This document shows, in pieces, positions 43,501 to 55,590 of a stretch of DNA of 64,000 bases. Position 1 is the first letter of the stretch. The number at the start of each line of letters is the position of its first letter. The stretch is from Erythrocercus mccallii (lineage: Eukaryota > Chordata > Aves > Passeriformes > Dicruridae): the NCBI GenBank assembly GCA_013397435.1, contig VZRG01000454.1, forward strand, positions 62,001 through 126,000, in the 5' to 3' direction. The notes below the pieces were generated by a model. That model was not told the DNA's origin and made no database searches. It saw nothing but the letters and a program-made list of their open reading frames with translations. The position numbers and the translations under genes were made by a program.

Positions 43501-46500
43501 ATTCAAAAAATTTACTTAATAATTACGTTTGTTTATTATACAGATTTTACAAGAAATTATTCTTGATAAATGTTTTGCATTGTATCCTAATTGTGTGTCC
43601 AGCTGTGTATTAATCAGACTGCAAACCATGTGTGTTGGATTTCTCAGGGCTACAAATAAATAGTGGTAGCAGTGCTCTGGTTTGATTAGTTAAGAAATCT
43701 AAATGAGCTGAGGGCAACATACTCAAAGTAGGTAAGTACTTCACTCCCACCAATGTCGATGGGAATCAACAGCCCTCATCTCTGTGAAAACTAGAAATTA
43801 AGCACCCAAGATTTGTTTCAGTCAAACCTCTACTGGATAACATCACTGGATGCAATCTCTGTGCATTTTCTGCCTCATTCTGCCACCTCATCTTGAAAAT
43901 CTCAGGCAAGGATCAATAGTTTATTTTAAAATCCCAAATATTCTGTTTTCAGGCATGCTGCTTTAAAGTAATCCCATTACTTGGGTAGCAAAGTCCCTGG
44001 AGTACAGGGAAGTACAGAAATGTCTTCCACAGACAATGGCCTTGTTGGTTTTTTCTTTCCAGTACTGGGAGAAACTGGGTAGGTTTAAATACATACCTTC
44101 TAATAAGCATTAGCCATGTAGCTCATTGCAACTGGTAGACAGTGCAGAGTATTTAAATATGTATTTAAATTCACTCACCATGACATTTCTATTCTGTATC
44201 ATTATATCCTTCAGTTAACTGAGTGTTTATGTAAATTGGTAAATATTTAGAATTTAGAACATTTCAGCAGTTTCAGCAGTGTCCTTAAGTTGTCTATGAG
44301 ACGAGTCCAGATTAGTCTTGAATTTCCTTTTTCCCACCTGAGATCAAAACCTCCTGGTGAGGATGGTGACACCATTTCCTCTGTTTCTTTCAGACACATC
44401 TTACAATTCAGCATCCTTCCTGCTGCAGGCTGTACAGATGAGTGTTCTTGATCAACCATGGACTTGTATCCTCTTTGTCTTTTACTGTTAAAAGGAAATA
44501 TCTGTTGCTAAAAGAGGGTGTGGTTTTATATTGTCTTGCAAGAGCAGTGGCTACAGGTATGACGACTGGGGGAGGAGAAGTTAAAGATGAATGTTGCTGG
44601 TGTGTTCCCTGTGTGGGGACTGAGAAATGGTGGATCAAATGACAGTAATACTTCCACTGGACAAGACTGTATGCAATAGTGGTAAAATGAACTCATGGTT
44701 TTAGAATTTACTTCAGTGAACATAAGATATGATGAATTTATGTATAGGAGCATATGTTCAAGAATTAACTCAGTCATGGACTCAATTCAGGGCATCTGGC
44801 ATTATTTACAGCATTCATTTCTACTTTAACGAGCATAGAATTTTAGGCTTGTAGAATGTTATTTAATTTTTTTTATGACAGTTAAAATTAAATCTGAACT
44901 TTAGGATGAACTCTGTTAGGAGTTGTTGATACTCTCTGCTCCTGTTGGTGTTGGGCTTTTCTCTTTCTATCCTTTAGCCATTTACAGAAGATCATGGTGG
45001 AGTCATTAGTGCTCTAGGATGAGAAATGATTAAGGAAGGAATCCTGTTATTTTCTAGGTACCTGTCAGTGATGCTAGAGTATATGAACAAAATCAGAGCT
45101 CTGTTGTCCTCAGTGTTACAGTCTCAAGCTTTGTGCTGAGGCCTGGTCTCTACAGGGAATTTTGCCACTCCAATTACACCAACAGTGTTAAAGCCAGAAA
45201 AAGGTCTGTGGATTGCACAGGTTATTGTGCATATGCTGAGATAGCCTATTTTAATATGGGAAGTGGTTAAACTGTGCCAGATGAAAATTCCTGTATTCCA
45301 GTAATAACAGCACCCACACTAAGTGTTGTAGGGTAGCTGAGGTCAGGATGGAGGGGGAGGGAGTGGGAAGAATGCAGAAAAGGAGCAGGGGGTTTTTGGT
45401 CTTTTCTTTTGCTTTGCGTTTCACTTTCTGAAAGAAATGAAAAGCTTTTATTTGTCATTGCTGTTTAGAAATACATTGGCTACTATTTTGCTCTTTAGTT
45501 TTGATTTTGGAGAAATAAGACAATCTTTAAGATTGTCCTGCCTTGCATCTTGTCAGTCTACACATTCAGTTTGAATAGTTTTCCAGTGTTACCAACAACA
45601 GGCCACTTGAAGGCAAACATTCAATTAGTAAATCTCACCAGTTCATTCCTACTGTTCCCTGAAGTTTGTCATTGATAGAGAAATAATATCACAGAATCTG
45701 TGACTGTAGACATATTTTTAAACTGTGCTAGGGGAAAATAAATTGCCTGAAGCACAGTAGGACATTTCCTAATTGGAGGTCAGGGAAGCCACTGTAAATT
45801 ATTACACTGTAATTTCACTGCAAATAGTGTACCGCTGAAGATTAACACAAATTATGGGGACAGTTCTTCTTCACAGAGAAGACATCCATATCCAGACGAG
45901 AAACATTAAGCCAAATGTCTAGAAATATCAGCTGTGTATAACTGGAGAGATTTAGATAACTCACAAAGAGCCACTTCACTGAGTGTATCCTGAGACAGCC
46001 AAAGCTTCACTGCCTCATGCATGAGTTGTCCTTTTTCCCTTGAAAAAATGGGAATGCTCCCAAGACCTTTATTCCTAGAGAGGTCTGCTCAGTTCAATGG
46101 ACTTTGCAACAGTGAAATCTCGATGGAGAAGGAATGACTTGTTGTTAGATTACAGGATGTATTTTGTTACATCAGTGTTCTCTTTCAAAACTGAGGCAGG
46201 AAAAATAATTTCTCTACCTACTATGCTTCATTTGTCCTTACATTTTTTTTTAGTATTGCAGCATCTACATTTTTGCTTTTTCATTTAAGTTCCAGTTCCC
46301 AGAATTCCAGCATGATTTGAGCATTTCAGATTGTATTGCAAGAGAAAGTTAGTTCTGGCATTCCTTTGCAGAGAGCAATTTGAAAATTTTACTCAAACCC
46401 ATCCTACAGACTCAGAAACGAAAAGGAAAGTACACATAATGGTATCATTTTCAAATCTGACTTTTAAGCCAGTCTCCTGATTTTTTTTTTATTTTTATTT

Positions 46501-48006
46501 TATTGTTAGAACTTTGCAGTAATTCACTGCAAAGCTTTGTCCAACTGCTTCTGACTTTCAGCAGTCCTCTGGAGTTGCTGTCTGGAGTTGGCAACACAGA
46601 TTACCTTAAAGCACTATTTGCTATGTGGCATATTCAAAGGCAACAATGACTTTATGTATTTCTACATTCTTTATCCAGTTATGGAATCAGAATTCTTCAC
46701 TCTTTTATCAACCTTGCTTTACAATTACTTTATTTCATTTTCCTTGTGGGGTAGCGTTCTGGTAAATTGAGTTACTGGTGTGAGTTCTTGAGTTCATTCC
46801 CCTCAATTCTGTCTGTAGTAACTGGGTTTGCATTTTAGTTGCCCCCTCAACCTACAGACAGCACTTCATGCCTGACTCATTTCTTGGTAACTTGCAAAAC
46901 TCTTCTGAGACACATAAGTGTTGATGATTTTTTCCAGGCTTCAGCGATTGAAATGTGAGGAGCTAGCCTAAAATTCAAGCCTAGATCCTTTGCATGGATA
47001 TACTCTTTTGTATTCAGGCAGTTAAAAAAAAAAAAAAAAAAGCAGAACTCCACAGCCAAACATTGCAACATAGGTTGGACACACATCCAGGGGTGGGAAC
47101 AAGACAATCCTTTTCTACACACTGGATCTGTCTCTAGGGTCTAGTCCTGTTTTTCAATTGACAAAAAGTGGTTACAGAACATTTTACACTGACAGCAAAA
47201 CCTCACCGCTGTTTAGGGCAAGATTGGCTTGGGCCTTTTGAAGGTGCAGGGCCTCTGCAGGTTCCTGCTGCTGCTGCAAACGCAGGTGTTTGAAGCAGTC
47301 AAAATTGTACACATTTAAATGAATGATGGCTTCTGCCTATGAGTAAGACTTTTATCCAGTGCAGTAGAAGATTAGACTGTTAAAAAAGATAAGACCCATA
47401 TGCAGCTGCTCTCTAGTCATTATTGGAACCTTGGATCTTTTTCTGATATATTAAACAAAGGGAGAAAGCATTTGGCTATCAAAACTTAACTTTGAGTGCA
47501 GGTTATTAAATGAGAGTTATACTGTCCAAAGCAGTCAGATTTTGGTGCTCTAACAGTCTATCAATGATGAGCAGATCAAACTTACTTGCCATCACCATCA
47601 TGCACACAAATGGATACTGAAAGAAACACAATGTTTTGTTCTGAGGGTGGAAATCCAGTAGCTTCATGTTCAGCAGTACAAAATAGCCAGCAGCTTGCAC
47701 AGAAATCTACTGCTTCTCTGCCTACAGCAATGAATCCTATTTAAACATCTTTATTTAACATCCTAGAGAAATTTATACCAGCTGATTTAACCTGAATTTC
47801 AGGAAGGAAAAAAAAATCTTATTAAGTGACATCCAGCATTTCATCTTCAAAGAGTTTCAGATCCTTTGGCAAAGATAACCTGATAGCTCTTTTTTCATAC
47901 TAGAGAGTCTGGTTGTCTTTTTTTTTTTTTTTTTTGAGAAGCTTACATTTACTACTCACAAATCTTTCTCAATCTCTACTAAATATATATAGTATATATA
48001 GAAGAC

Positions 48007-48060
48007 AGTTGTTTTTGAAAAGGTAAGCTGAAAGGCAAGTTGGTTTTGAAAAGGTAGGGG
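48007..48060. repeat. 31-bp imperfect tandem duplication
   Basis: AGTTGTTTTTGAAAAGGTA recurs 31 bp later as AGTTGGTTTTGAAAAGGTA. The second copy is incomplete (about 23 bp). Confidence 0.75.
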
Positions 48061-51000
48061 GAAATAACACAGATGAAAGTTCTACATCTTATGGATTCTG
48101 AGATGGCATTATTTATTTTTCACCTAAGTGCGAATCTGAACAGGATTTGACTGCTTCTGTATCTTGCTGTGTACTTGCTTTGTCAAAGTGTTCCAAGAGC
48201 AATAACTGGCATTGCTTAAAACCTGAGGAATGTTCTCACAAATTTCCCTCTTTCCCAGGAATCAGAAGAACTGGAAAGAGTGGAGGCAGATATACAGTTA
48301 GTGTCCATAAAAAATGTGGCAAATACATTCCAAAGACAGAGCAGACTTAAAGGTGATAGCTGTGATGTTGAAGCATCTGAAAACTGAGAACAAGAGAACC
48401 AGGTAACAATTATTAAACCGATTCCCAAAGTTCTAACTGTATAATAAATGTATTGCAAAAAATATATTTTTTTGCAGAACATTGAATGCTTTGTGCTTTT
48501 CCAACTCAGGAAAAAGAGCCCAAATTTCTTTCCAGTTCTTGTCCCCTCCCCTTCTCCCCCCACCCAGGATGGCATATTTGTCATTATTATTTTTTTCATA
48601 GAATCTCTGCAGGAGAGTTTTTCAACAAAGGAAAGACTCACATTTGAAGTGGTGTTATGGAAAATGTTCCATATCATCAGGTCCTTAACACATCACACCA
48701 ATGTGTCAGCATGTCTTTATAAGGATCTGGAATGGTCAGTCTTGGCAACAAAGCTAACCAGCAAACTCTTTGACCCCAAATTCCTCTATTTTGATAATGC
48801 TATCATGCATTTGACACAGCCCCACTATTACCCTCTTACATACAGGAAACGCTTCAAAAGAGAAACTGAGAAACTCTTATTAAAGGGAAATCTAGTTTGA
48901 AGTGATAAGCTGGAATCTGAATAAACCGTGCTAATTACAGATAATTCTATTTGCCAAAATTCTAACAAAAGCATCCACGTTCAGCTCGTTCTCCAAGCCT
49001 GGCAGAGACCCCTCCAGATCCTTAGAGAATGCAAGAGAGTTCAAAAGTTCACTTGTTATTTGCACTTCAACACATTTGGTTAAAATAATGTTTCCAATCT
49101 TTCTTAGCAACAGAAGTAGTATATATTACAATTCTAAGATAAGAGAAAGTAGAACAGTTCAGGGAAAAAAAATCAACACAAACACTTAAAATTTATTTAT
49201 GGCATTTAATGATCAGCATATCAACATATAAGGAGCAACTGTTCTCTAGAATACTTGACATTTTATATGTAAATCTTATGAAGTATATCTGTGTATATCC
49301 AAGCCTGCTTATTTTTCTAGAAAATATGAATACTTGAGAAATACTAACATCAAAAATTACTCAGGCCTGCATAGCCTAGGACACACGTTCCCAGGCTGTG
49401 ATTCAGTGTGTGGCTGAGCAACTGGGAATCAGATGGCTCTGGGAGCCACAAAATACCTCACAAGGAAGATACAAAATCTAAAAAATTCATACTTTCCTTC
49501 TCACAAGAAAAATAGTTTATTTTGCCACCAAACTTTATTTATTTTTTTTTTTTTTTTTTTTAAGTTAATTCTGCTTTCGTGACCTTTCACCAACCCAGGG
49601 AAGTTACCTGATAACAATGGTGAGGAAAAGTGACCTTTAAAATCTTTTGGAACAAGATATTTGGCATAAGTTTCAAGTCCACTGCAAAGATGTTTTGTAA
49701 TGTATATTCACTAGAATCCTGAATCAATGCCTACCTGTCAGTGTGGAAACAGTAACAGGCTTTAGGAGTTGCACTGGTGAGACCATCTGCCATAAATCTG
49801 CCATAAATCTCTCCCTCTTACATTGATAGATGTGTCCATCTCTCCTGACAGATGGCTCAACTCTTCTGCTACTCCTTGCATACTTACCTGGTAGTCCATT
49901 TCTGGGAACTCCAGCAGTTTCCATTTTTCTGCTCATCTTCCCTGTACCACCAGGGAAGCATCCAATTGTAGGGAACTCTTATCACACTTCTGAGTCTTCT
50001 GGGGGCTCTGAAATGTGCCAATAGCCTCCATGGCTGGGTCATGTCTAATCCCAAACTGCTTCAGTCATGGAACCATCCAAGAACAGAGGCTTAACAAACT
50101 CTCAGGTCTCCTTTTGGGAGATGTGAAACTTCAGACTCAAATTTCAAAGCCAAAGATGTCTGATTCCTTATGCTCTTATTGCTTGCACACTTCCCCCTTC
50201 CCTACCCACACTCCTCCATTCGGAGTTTTCTGGGGACTCTTGTTTATCTTTGAATCTTGTTTATGTTGGCATAGGAGGGTGCTAAAAATTAGTAGGGTAG
50301 AGGGACTCTACCAGCATCACAGGCTTATTCCAGGAACAGTTAAGAGGAAGAAGTAAAGACCCTTTTGGCTTTGAGCAGCGTGAGACAAGCACAGCACTCT
50401 ACCAGCACTATGGCTGGCCTCCCAATGTTTGTTTCCAAAGAAGGACAAAAATGGTCGTGTACAGTTCAGATGCTCTGACATGGACTTCTAGAAGGGCTCA
50501 GTTCTGGAGGTAGATATAATCTCCATCCAGAGACCAACTGGATAAATCAACCTTGGTCTGACCACCCACTTTTCAGAGGGACTTTTCACTTTCAAACTCT
50601 GCATGACAACAAACTGCCTTTGGCATCCAAAGGCTGTCCACTTGGAATGTACTTACAAACTTCAAAACTGTGGTTAAAATGCCAGTGAAGGACATGATTG
50701 GTTGCAAGCTTGCACATGTCTGTGCAACACCACACTGCAACAGCAACACACCGTAACTCACTAACTGATCTCACCAGTCCCATTTTTACCGTGCTGCAGC
50801 AGCAGTTTGACTCCAGCAGCTGTGTTGTATGCCTCAGGTCAGTTCAGGTATGAATGATGCAAGATGAAGTTGCTACACTGAGGGAAGCTCTCTATAAGCT
50901 ATTTATCTGCCAAAATTAGCACTGGCAACAGAAGCAGGCTCAATTTCAGCATGTGAGGTCTCTCACATGTGACCCGGCCCTCAGTGTGCTTCCACTTCAG

Positions 51001-54000
51001 CGGTTCTGCTTTGACTTCCCATCACTGCTGAGTTAGCTCTGGTATGCATTACCAAATCTACTCTCATGACTGCTTTTGCCAGAAGTCCTTAGTATTAAGA
51101 GGAGGTCTAACCATCCCTTCTCACTTTTCACAGGACAGTCTCGGTCCTCGAATTGCCCCGGGACGCTGCTGAAGAAAAGAAACTCTTGAGCAACTTGTAG
51201 AATGGCCTCCTCCATTGTTTCAGAAGAATTCTTTTCACTGCATTCCTCAGGCTGTCATGAATTTTCCTCTTGCTCAACCAGCTCTTCCAGTTTAAGCAGA
51301 GCTGGACCTTTGATCTGTATCTTCTGAATCAGTTAGCTTAGGTTAATATTATACCACCACACAGGAGCATGCTAAGACACCCTTAATTACAAAAACATGC
51401 TCTTGGAAGTAAGACAGCCCACCTTTCCCTTTTCTTATAAGGTAGTCTTTAGCTACTAATTTTATGACATTACCATTTCATTTCTCTACTATATTTTGTT
51501 TATAAGAACATACTAAAAGCAGGAGCTGTATTTAATATGAAACATTTGTTTTCACTAGCTGTTAAATTTTTGGGATCATTCCCACTTTCCATTAAACAAA
51601 ATAGCAGCAACTTTTAATTCAATAGCTCTGTTTTTTATTCAGTAACTTTTTAATCTACCATTTTTTGTGTGTGTGCGTGTGTGAAAAACGATCAATTAGA
51701 GCTTGCTGCAGTTAATTGGTTCATCATCCTTTGAAATTTTTAAGTACACTAGGGGAAAATAAAGTAATTTTTCTGTTCTTGAAATTAGCCTTGAGTGCAA
51801 TATTTGCTGCATGATATGGTTTAATTGATTTACCAAAGTTACAGGATGAGGGATAAAGAGAGTGAATAATAAGAAATGAGAGACCACTAAATGTCTTCTA
51901 AGTAACTAGAAAGTAACATTCATACTCTAAAAAGGGTAAATACGGTATGATTTAGGCAAAGATTCTTGCGCTGTATTATTAGATGAAAAAAATCTTTCAT
52001 AATTTGTTCCTAGGTAAGACTGTAAAACACATAGTTCTGCTGTTGTATACAATATTTTCAGTTTTTTGAAGGGAGGTCTTAGTGGCCCATTTCTCTTGCA
52101 AAGTGCACCTGTGCTTTGATGGTGTGCATACAAACAGGGCCTAAAGACTGTAGTCATAAAGAGCAAGGCCACTATAAAATAATAACCCCCAAAGTAATGA
52201 GTGGGGATTTCTTTAGAGCTCTCATAAATTCTGAGTCCTATAAAAGCTAGCGAGGGTTGGAAGAATCCATTAACATATATTGTAAATGTTGTGGAATTTC
52301 TGTATTTACAAATTGAAGGTGCTATTTTCTTTCTGCCTCTAATAACTGAAAATTTTCCTTAGTTTTTTATATAGGCTGGTTTAAAATAAAATTGCATTCA
52401 ATTAGTTTACACGCACACCTTTTTAAAGTCAGTTTTCTTTGCTAAAGCTAGGGCTACTCTGCTCTTAGAACCATTTCACAGCAGAGAAGACATGCCACAG
52501 AGGCAGAGATAGGGGATAGGAGCAGCTAAAGCACATCCAGTCAACACAGTAGCTCTCTTGGAATTTTTCCACAGTCACAGTGGGTGTGGAAGAGCTTGTC
52601 TGTGGAAATACAGAACAGAGGAACTATATGTATGCATGTACATATATAACTTGGCGTGTGCATGCACATACACATGTCCATACATTTATGAACCTGAAAT
52701 GATGCTTGTTCCTGCGCGTACATGATCTGGTGTGGCAGGAATGTCAAAATCCCTGGATACACCCTTTCCAGTCACAGGCAGAAAGGGAGGCAAACAGCTG
52801 CTTTTTACTGATACTGGTACTGCTACCATCAGTAAGACATGTTCTAGTTCCTAGATAATAAGCAAATTGACTTTAAAAAAAGAAATATTAGAAGCGATTT
52901 GGTCTTCTCCTATGGTGTACTGCATTCTGGCAGGTGAAAAGGAATTTACTGCAGATCTGGTCTGTAAGGGTTGCCTATCCTTGCTGTGTGATCATGAAAT
53001 GCAACTTCAATGGGTTTTGTTTCCTAAATATTAAAAAAACCCCCATAAACTGAACAAATTGGGAGCAGAGTTTATTGGGAGAAAATGTTGGTGCATGAAG
53101 GCAGACAATGTTTTAATGACAGTTCCTTAATAATGCTTTATTAAATATCAGCAAAATGACACTACCACAACCTCAGCAATGTACTATCATCAAAGTCTTT
53201 AGAACAGCTGATACCTTTGCTGTTAAAAAGCAAGCAACTCAGCTCTCTCTTTTCCTATTGTGACCAACTGAAGTATGAACCATTCACCAGTGATAACTGC
53301 AAATTTCTATAAAGGCTTAGCTGAAATGGAGTTCAGGATAGCAACATAAAGCTAACTTATTCAAATATACATCTACTCTGGTGGCTTCAGCAGAAAACTT
53401 CCAGTAATTACATTGCTACAGTCTCCCAATGTCTCAGTGGACATTTGGAATGTGTGCATGTTTCATCCAGGCTACTGCTGTAGCAGTAACATAGCAACAT
53501 CCTGCAGTGATTCCCTGCCTCCCTTTTGCTCCCCTGGGCATCATCCTTTCCTCCTTCCCTGTCACTGCTTTCTTCCTGAACTGCAGCTCTGGCTGACAAG
53601 GAGACTATGGCCCTGGAGGAGGCAGAGGAAATCCCATATGAGATACATGGCTAGAGAAGTACTGGTGATACTGGGGTAGTAGAGATGTAGGGTCAGGACC
53701 ATGATACTGATGGTGGGGCTGTAACACCTCAAGTGTGGTTTGCAGCAAGGACTTGTCATCCAACCTGCCTCATAGGGTTACATGGGATATCCATCCCCAC
53801 TCATAGGCAGTCTCTGCATCCCTGGGTGCTAGTTGAAAAGCAGGCCCAGACCCAAACTGCAACCACTTTCTCCCAGTTTCCTGTGTGGATCTCCACCGGC
53901 CCCTCATGAAATCACTGAGGACAACAGACACTGCCCAACATGGCTGAGGTCCCTGCTCTGCTCTGTTACGGAGTAAAGAGTGAGTAAAGGAAAAAAACTG

Positions 54001-55203
54001 ACACTTACCTTCAGAGATCCAATTTGTTGTCATGACCAAATCAGCTGCCCTCAACAGCTTTGCAAAGCAGTAACTTGCACTGTAATAACTTGCCATCACT
54101 CTGCTGGAAAATCCGGAAAGTTCCCTAGTGAAATTTCCTGAAACCTCTGATAGCTATTGCACAATGCTGGAAACCTTCCTTAATTTCCTGTTTGCCTCTT
54201 CCACCAGGGAGATACATCACATGATGCCTTACGCTGACTACCAAAGGCAAGAGATGAATTCCAAAAGGAAACACTTCTGTTGGAATACATATTTAATCCA
54301 ATAAGATTCAAAGTTATCCAGAGGCTGGAGCTAGGCAGATATCAGAATTAAACGCATTTAAAAGAAGTAACTTGGTGTGGTGGGACAAATCATTACGTGG
54401 CAAACCCTTCATGATGACTGCCTGATTCAAGTCTTGATGTCTAAATTTAGAGAGATAAAACAGGAAAAAGGACTGAGGTAAGGCTAGCTTAGTTTCTTCC
54501 TGGTGTTACATGTTATACTTAAATATATTTATTTTCTTTAAGAGTAGGACAACTTGATGTTTAACCTATCTTGAAAACATGAAGCTCTGGAAGACTTTCA
54601 ACCACAAATTACACTGCTTTATTTCTCCTTATTTTTGAGAAATTTCATTTTATTAGAACTGTCACAGAGATGTGTACCAGTGATCAGCATGCTAAAACTT
54701 CTGCCAGAAGGCCACCATGCCTTTTTAAGTTTAAAGTCGTTTTTCAGAAAAGGAGTATGTATATAAAATGCAAAAAATGCTGAGAGTACAGATCAGTAGA
54801 TTTTGGTGTTAATATTCACTCCTAGGTGGATATTCTTTGAGGCAGATGAGAACCCACACATCCACACCCTTGAACACTATCTCCTATGTTATTCACAGGG
54901 CTTCAACTAATAGTTTTATACTTTTCAAATTTAGCTTCCTACTCTTGCTCTATCTTTTTCTTTCAATCGAGTCTGTTTCCAGCTGCTTGCTCTGACCCTG
55001 GCTGAAATTTTTATCTTTAATCATGTCTGGTCCTTTTCTGCCTTGTTCATCACTAAAATCTTTATGATGCAGATCACTAAAGGTGACATTTGACTCTCTT
55101 CCTCCAGGCAGCTTGGGATGCTTTGTAAATTAAAAATCTCATTTCACGACACAATCTATTCAAAACAAGTGAGTGTATTATCAGTGCTTTGTACTGAAGC
55201 AGT

Positions 55204-55209
55204 TTTATT
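55204..55209 (-). terminator. SMCHD1: Candidate SMCHD1 polyadenylation hexamer
   Basis: TTTATT on the plus strand is AATAAA on the transcribed strand, about 280 nt after the SMCHD1 stop codon. It is the first clear canonical hexamer downstream. More distal copies also exist near 54619 and 54650. Confidence 0.4.
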
Positions 55210-55487
55210 GAAAAGATCATTTTTTTCATAAATAAAAAAGAATATATTTTAAACTTTTTTTTCACACATGAACATAAAAACTCTTAGGTTTTAGAAATGA
55301 AAATTCCTATACAAAAATTGGGCTATGAATGTTAAATACTTAAACTTTTGTTCCTACTAACTGAAATACATTTATATCTTCTATCAGTATAAAAATCTTC
55401 AGAGTAACGGTAATACCACATGAGTATTTCCTTTAACTGAATGTATTCACATTTTCAACACAGTTTTTCCCAGCAAGTCTGATCAGT

Positions 55488-55590
55488 CTATGCCTTTCTT
55501 TTTCGTGGAGTTCCATTAAGTTCCGAAGGGGACATTTGCAGCACTTGCTGTTGCTGCTGCTTTGCAGCAGAGGAGATCCAATCTTCTGAG
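55488..55590 (-). CDS. SMCHD1: SMCHD1 last coding exon
   Basis: A 103-nt coding part with acceptor TTTTGTTTAG, ending in TAG at 55490-55488. In the phase set by the previous exon it reads SEDWISSAAKQQQQQVLQMS and ends in NGTPRKRKA. A five-glutamine run and a basic end are visible. A second AG five bases into the exon would shift frame and reach a stop after about 20 residues. I did not recognise this tail from the mammalian protein, so the frame rests on splice phase. Confidence 0.75.

Larger units (their letters stand above)
37781..55200. other. Intergenic region between SMCHD1 and EMILIN2
   Basis: About 17.4 kb with no supported gene. The sequence is AT-rich with simple runs: a TTTG repeat near 41272-41294, A/T runs near 47024, 47919 and 49542, and a short GT run near 51667. 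Small duplications are annotated separately. Plus- and minus-strand frames up to about 150 codons occur but have no recognisable domains or supporting splice or promoter context. The part adjoining 55487 should include SMCHD1 3' UTR. The first kilobase may contain EMILIN2 upstream regulatory DNA. Confidence 0.65.

Noticed and set aside
48448..48900. Plus-strand open frame of 150 codons in the intergenic region
   Set aside because: No recognisable domain, it begins in a low-complexity AT-rich part, and no promoter or splice context supports it. Length is within chance for 64 kb and six frames.
49542..49561. T20 run as a possible poly-A tail of a minus-strand processed pseudogene
   Set aside because: No AATAAA lies at the right distance and no recognisable gene-like sequence adjoins it, so it is treated as a simple homopolymer.
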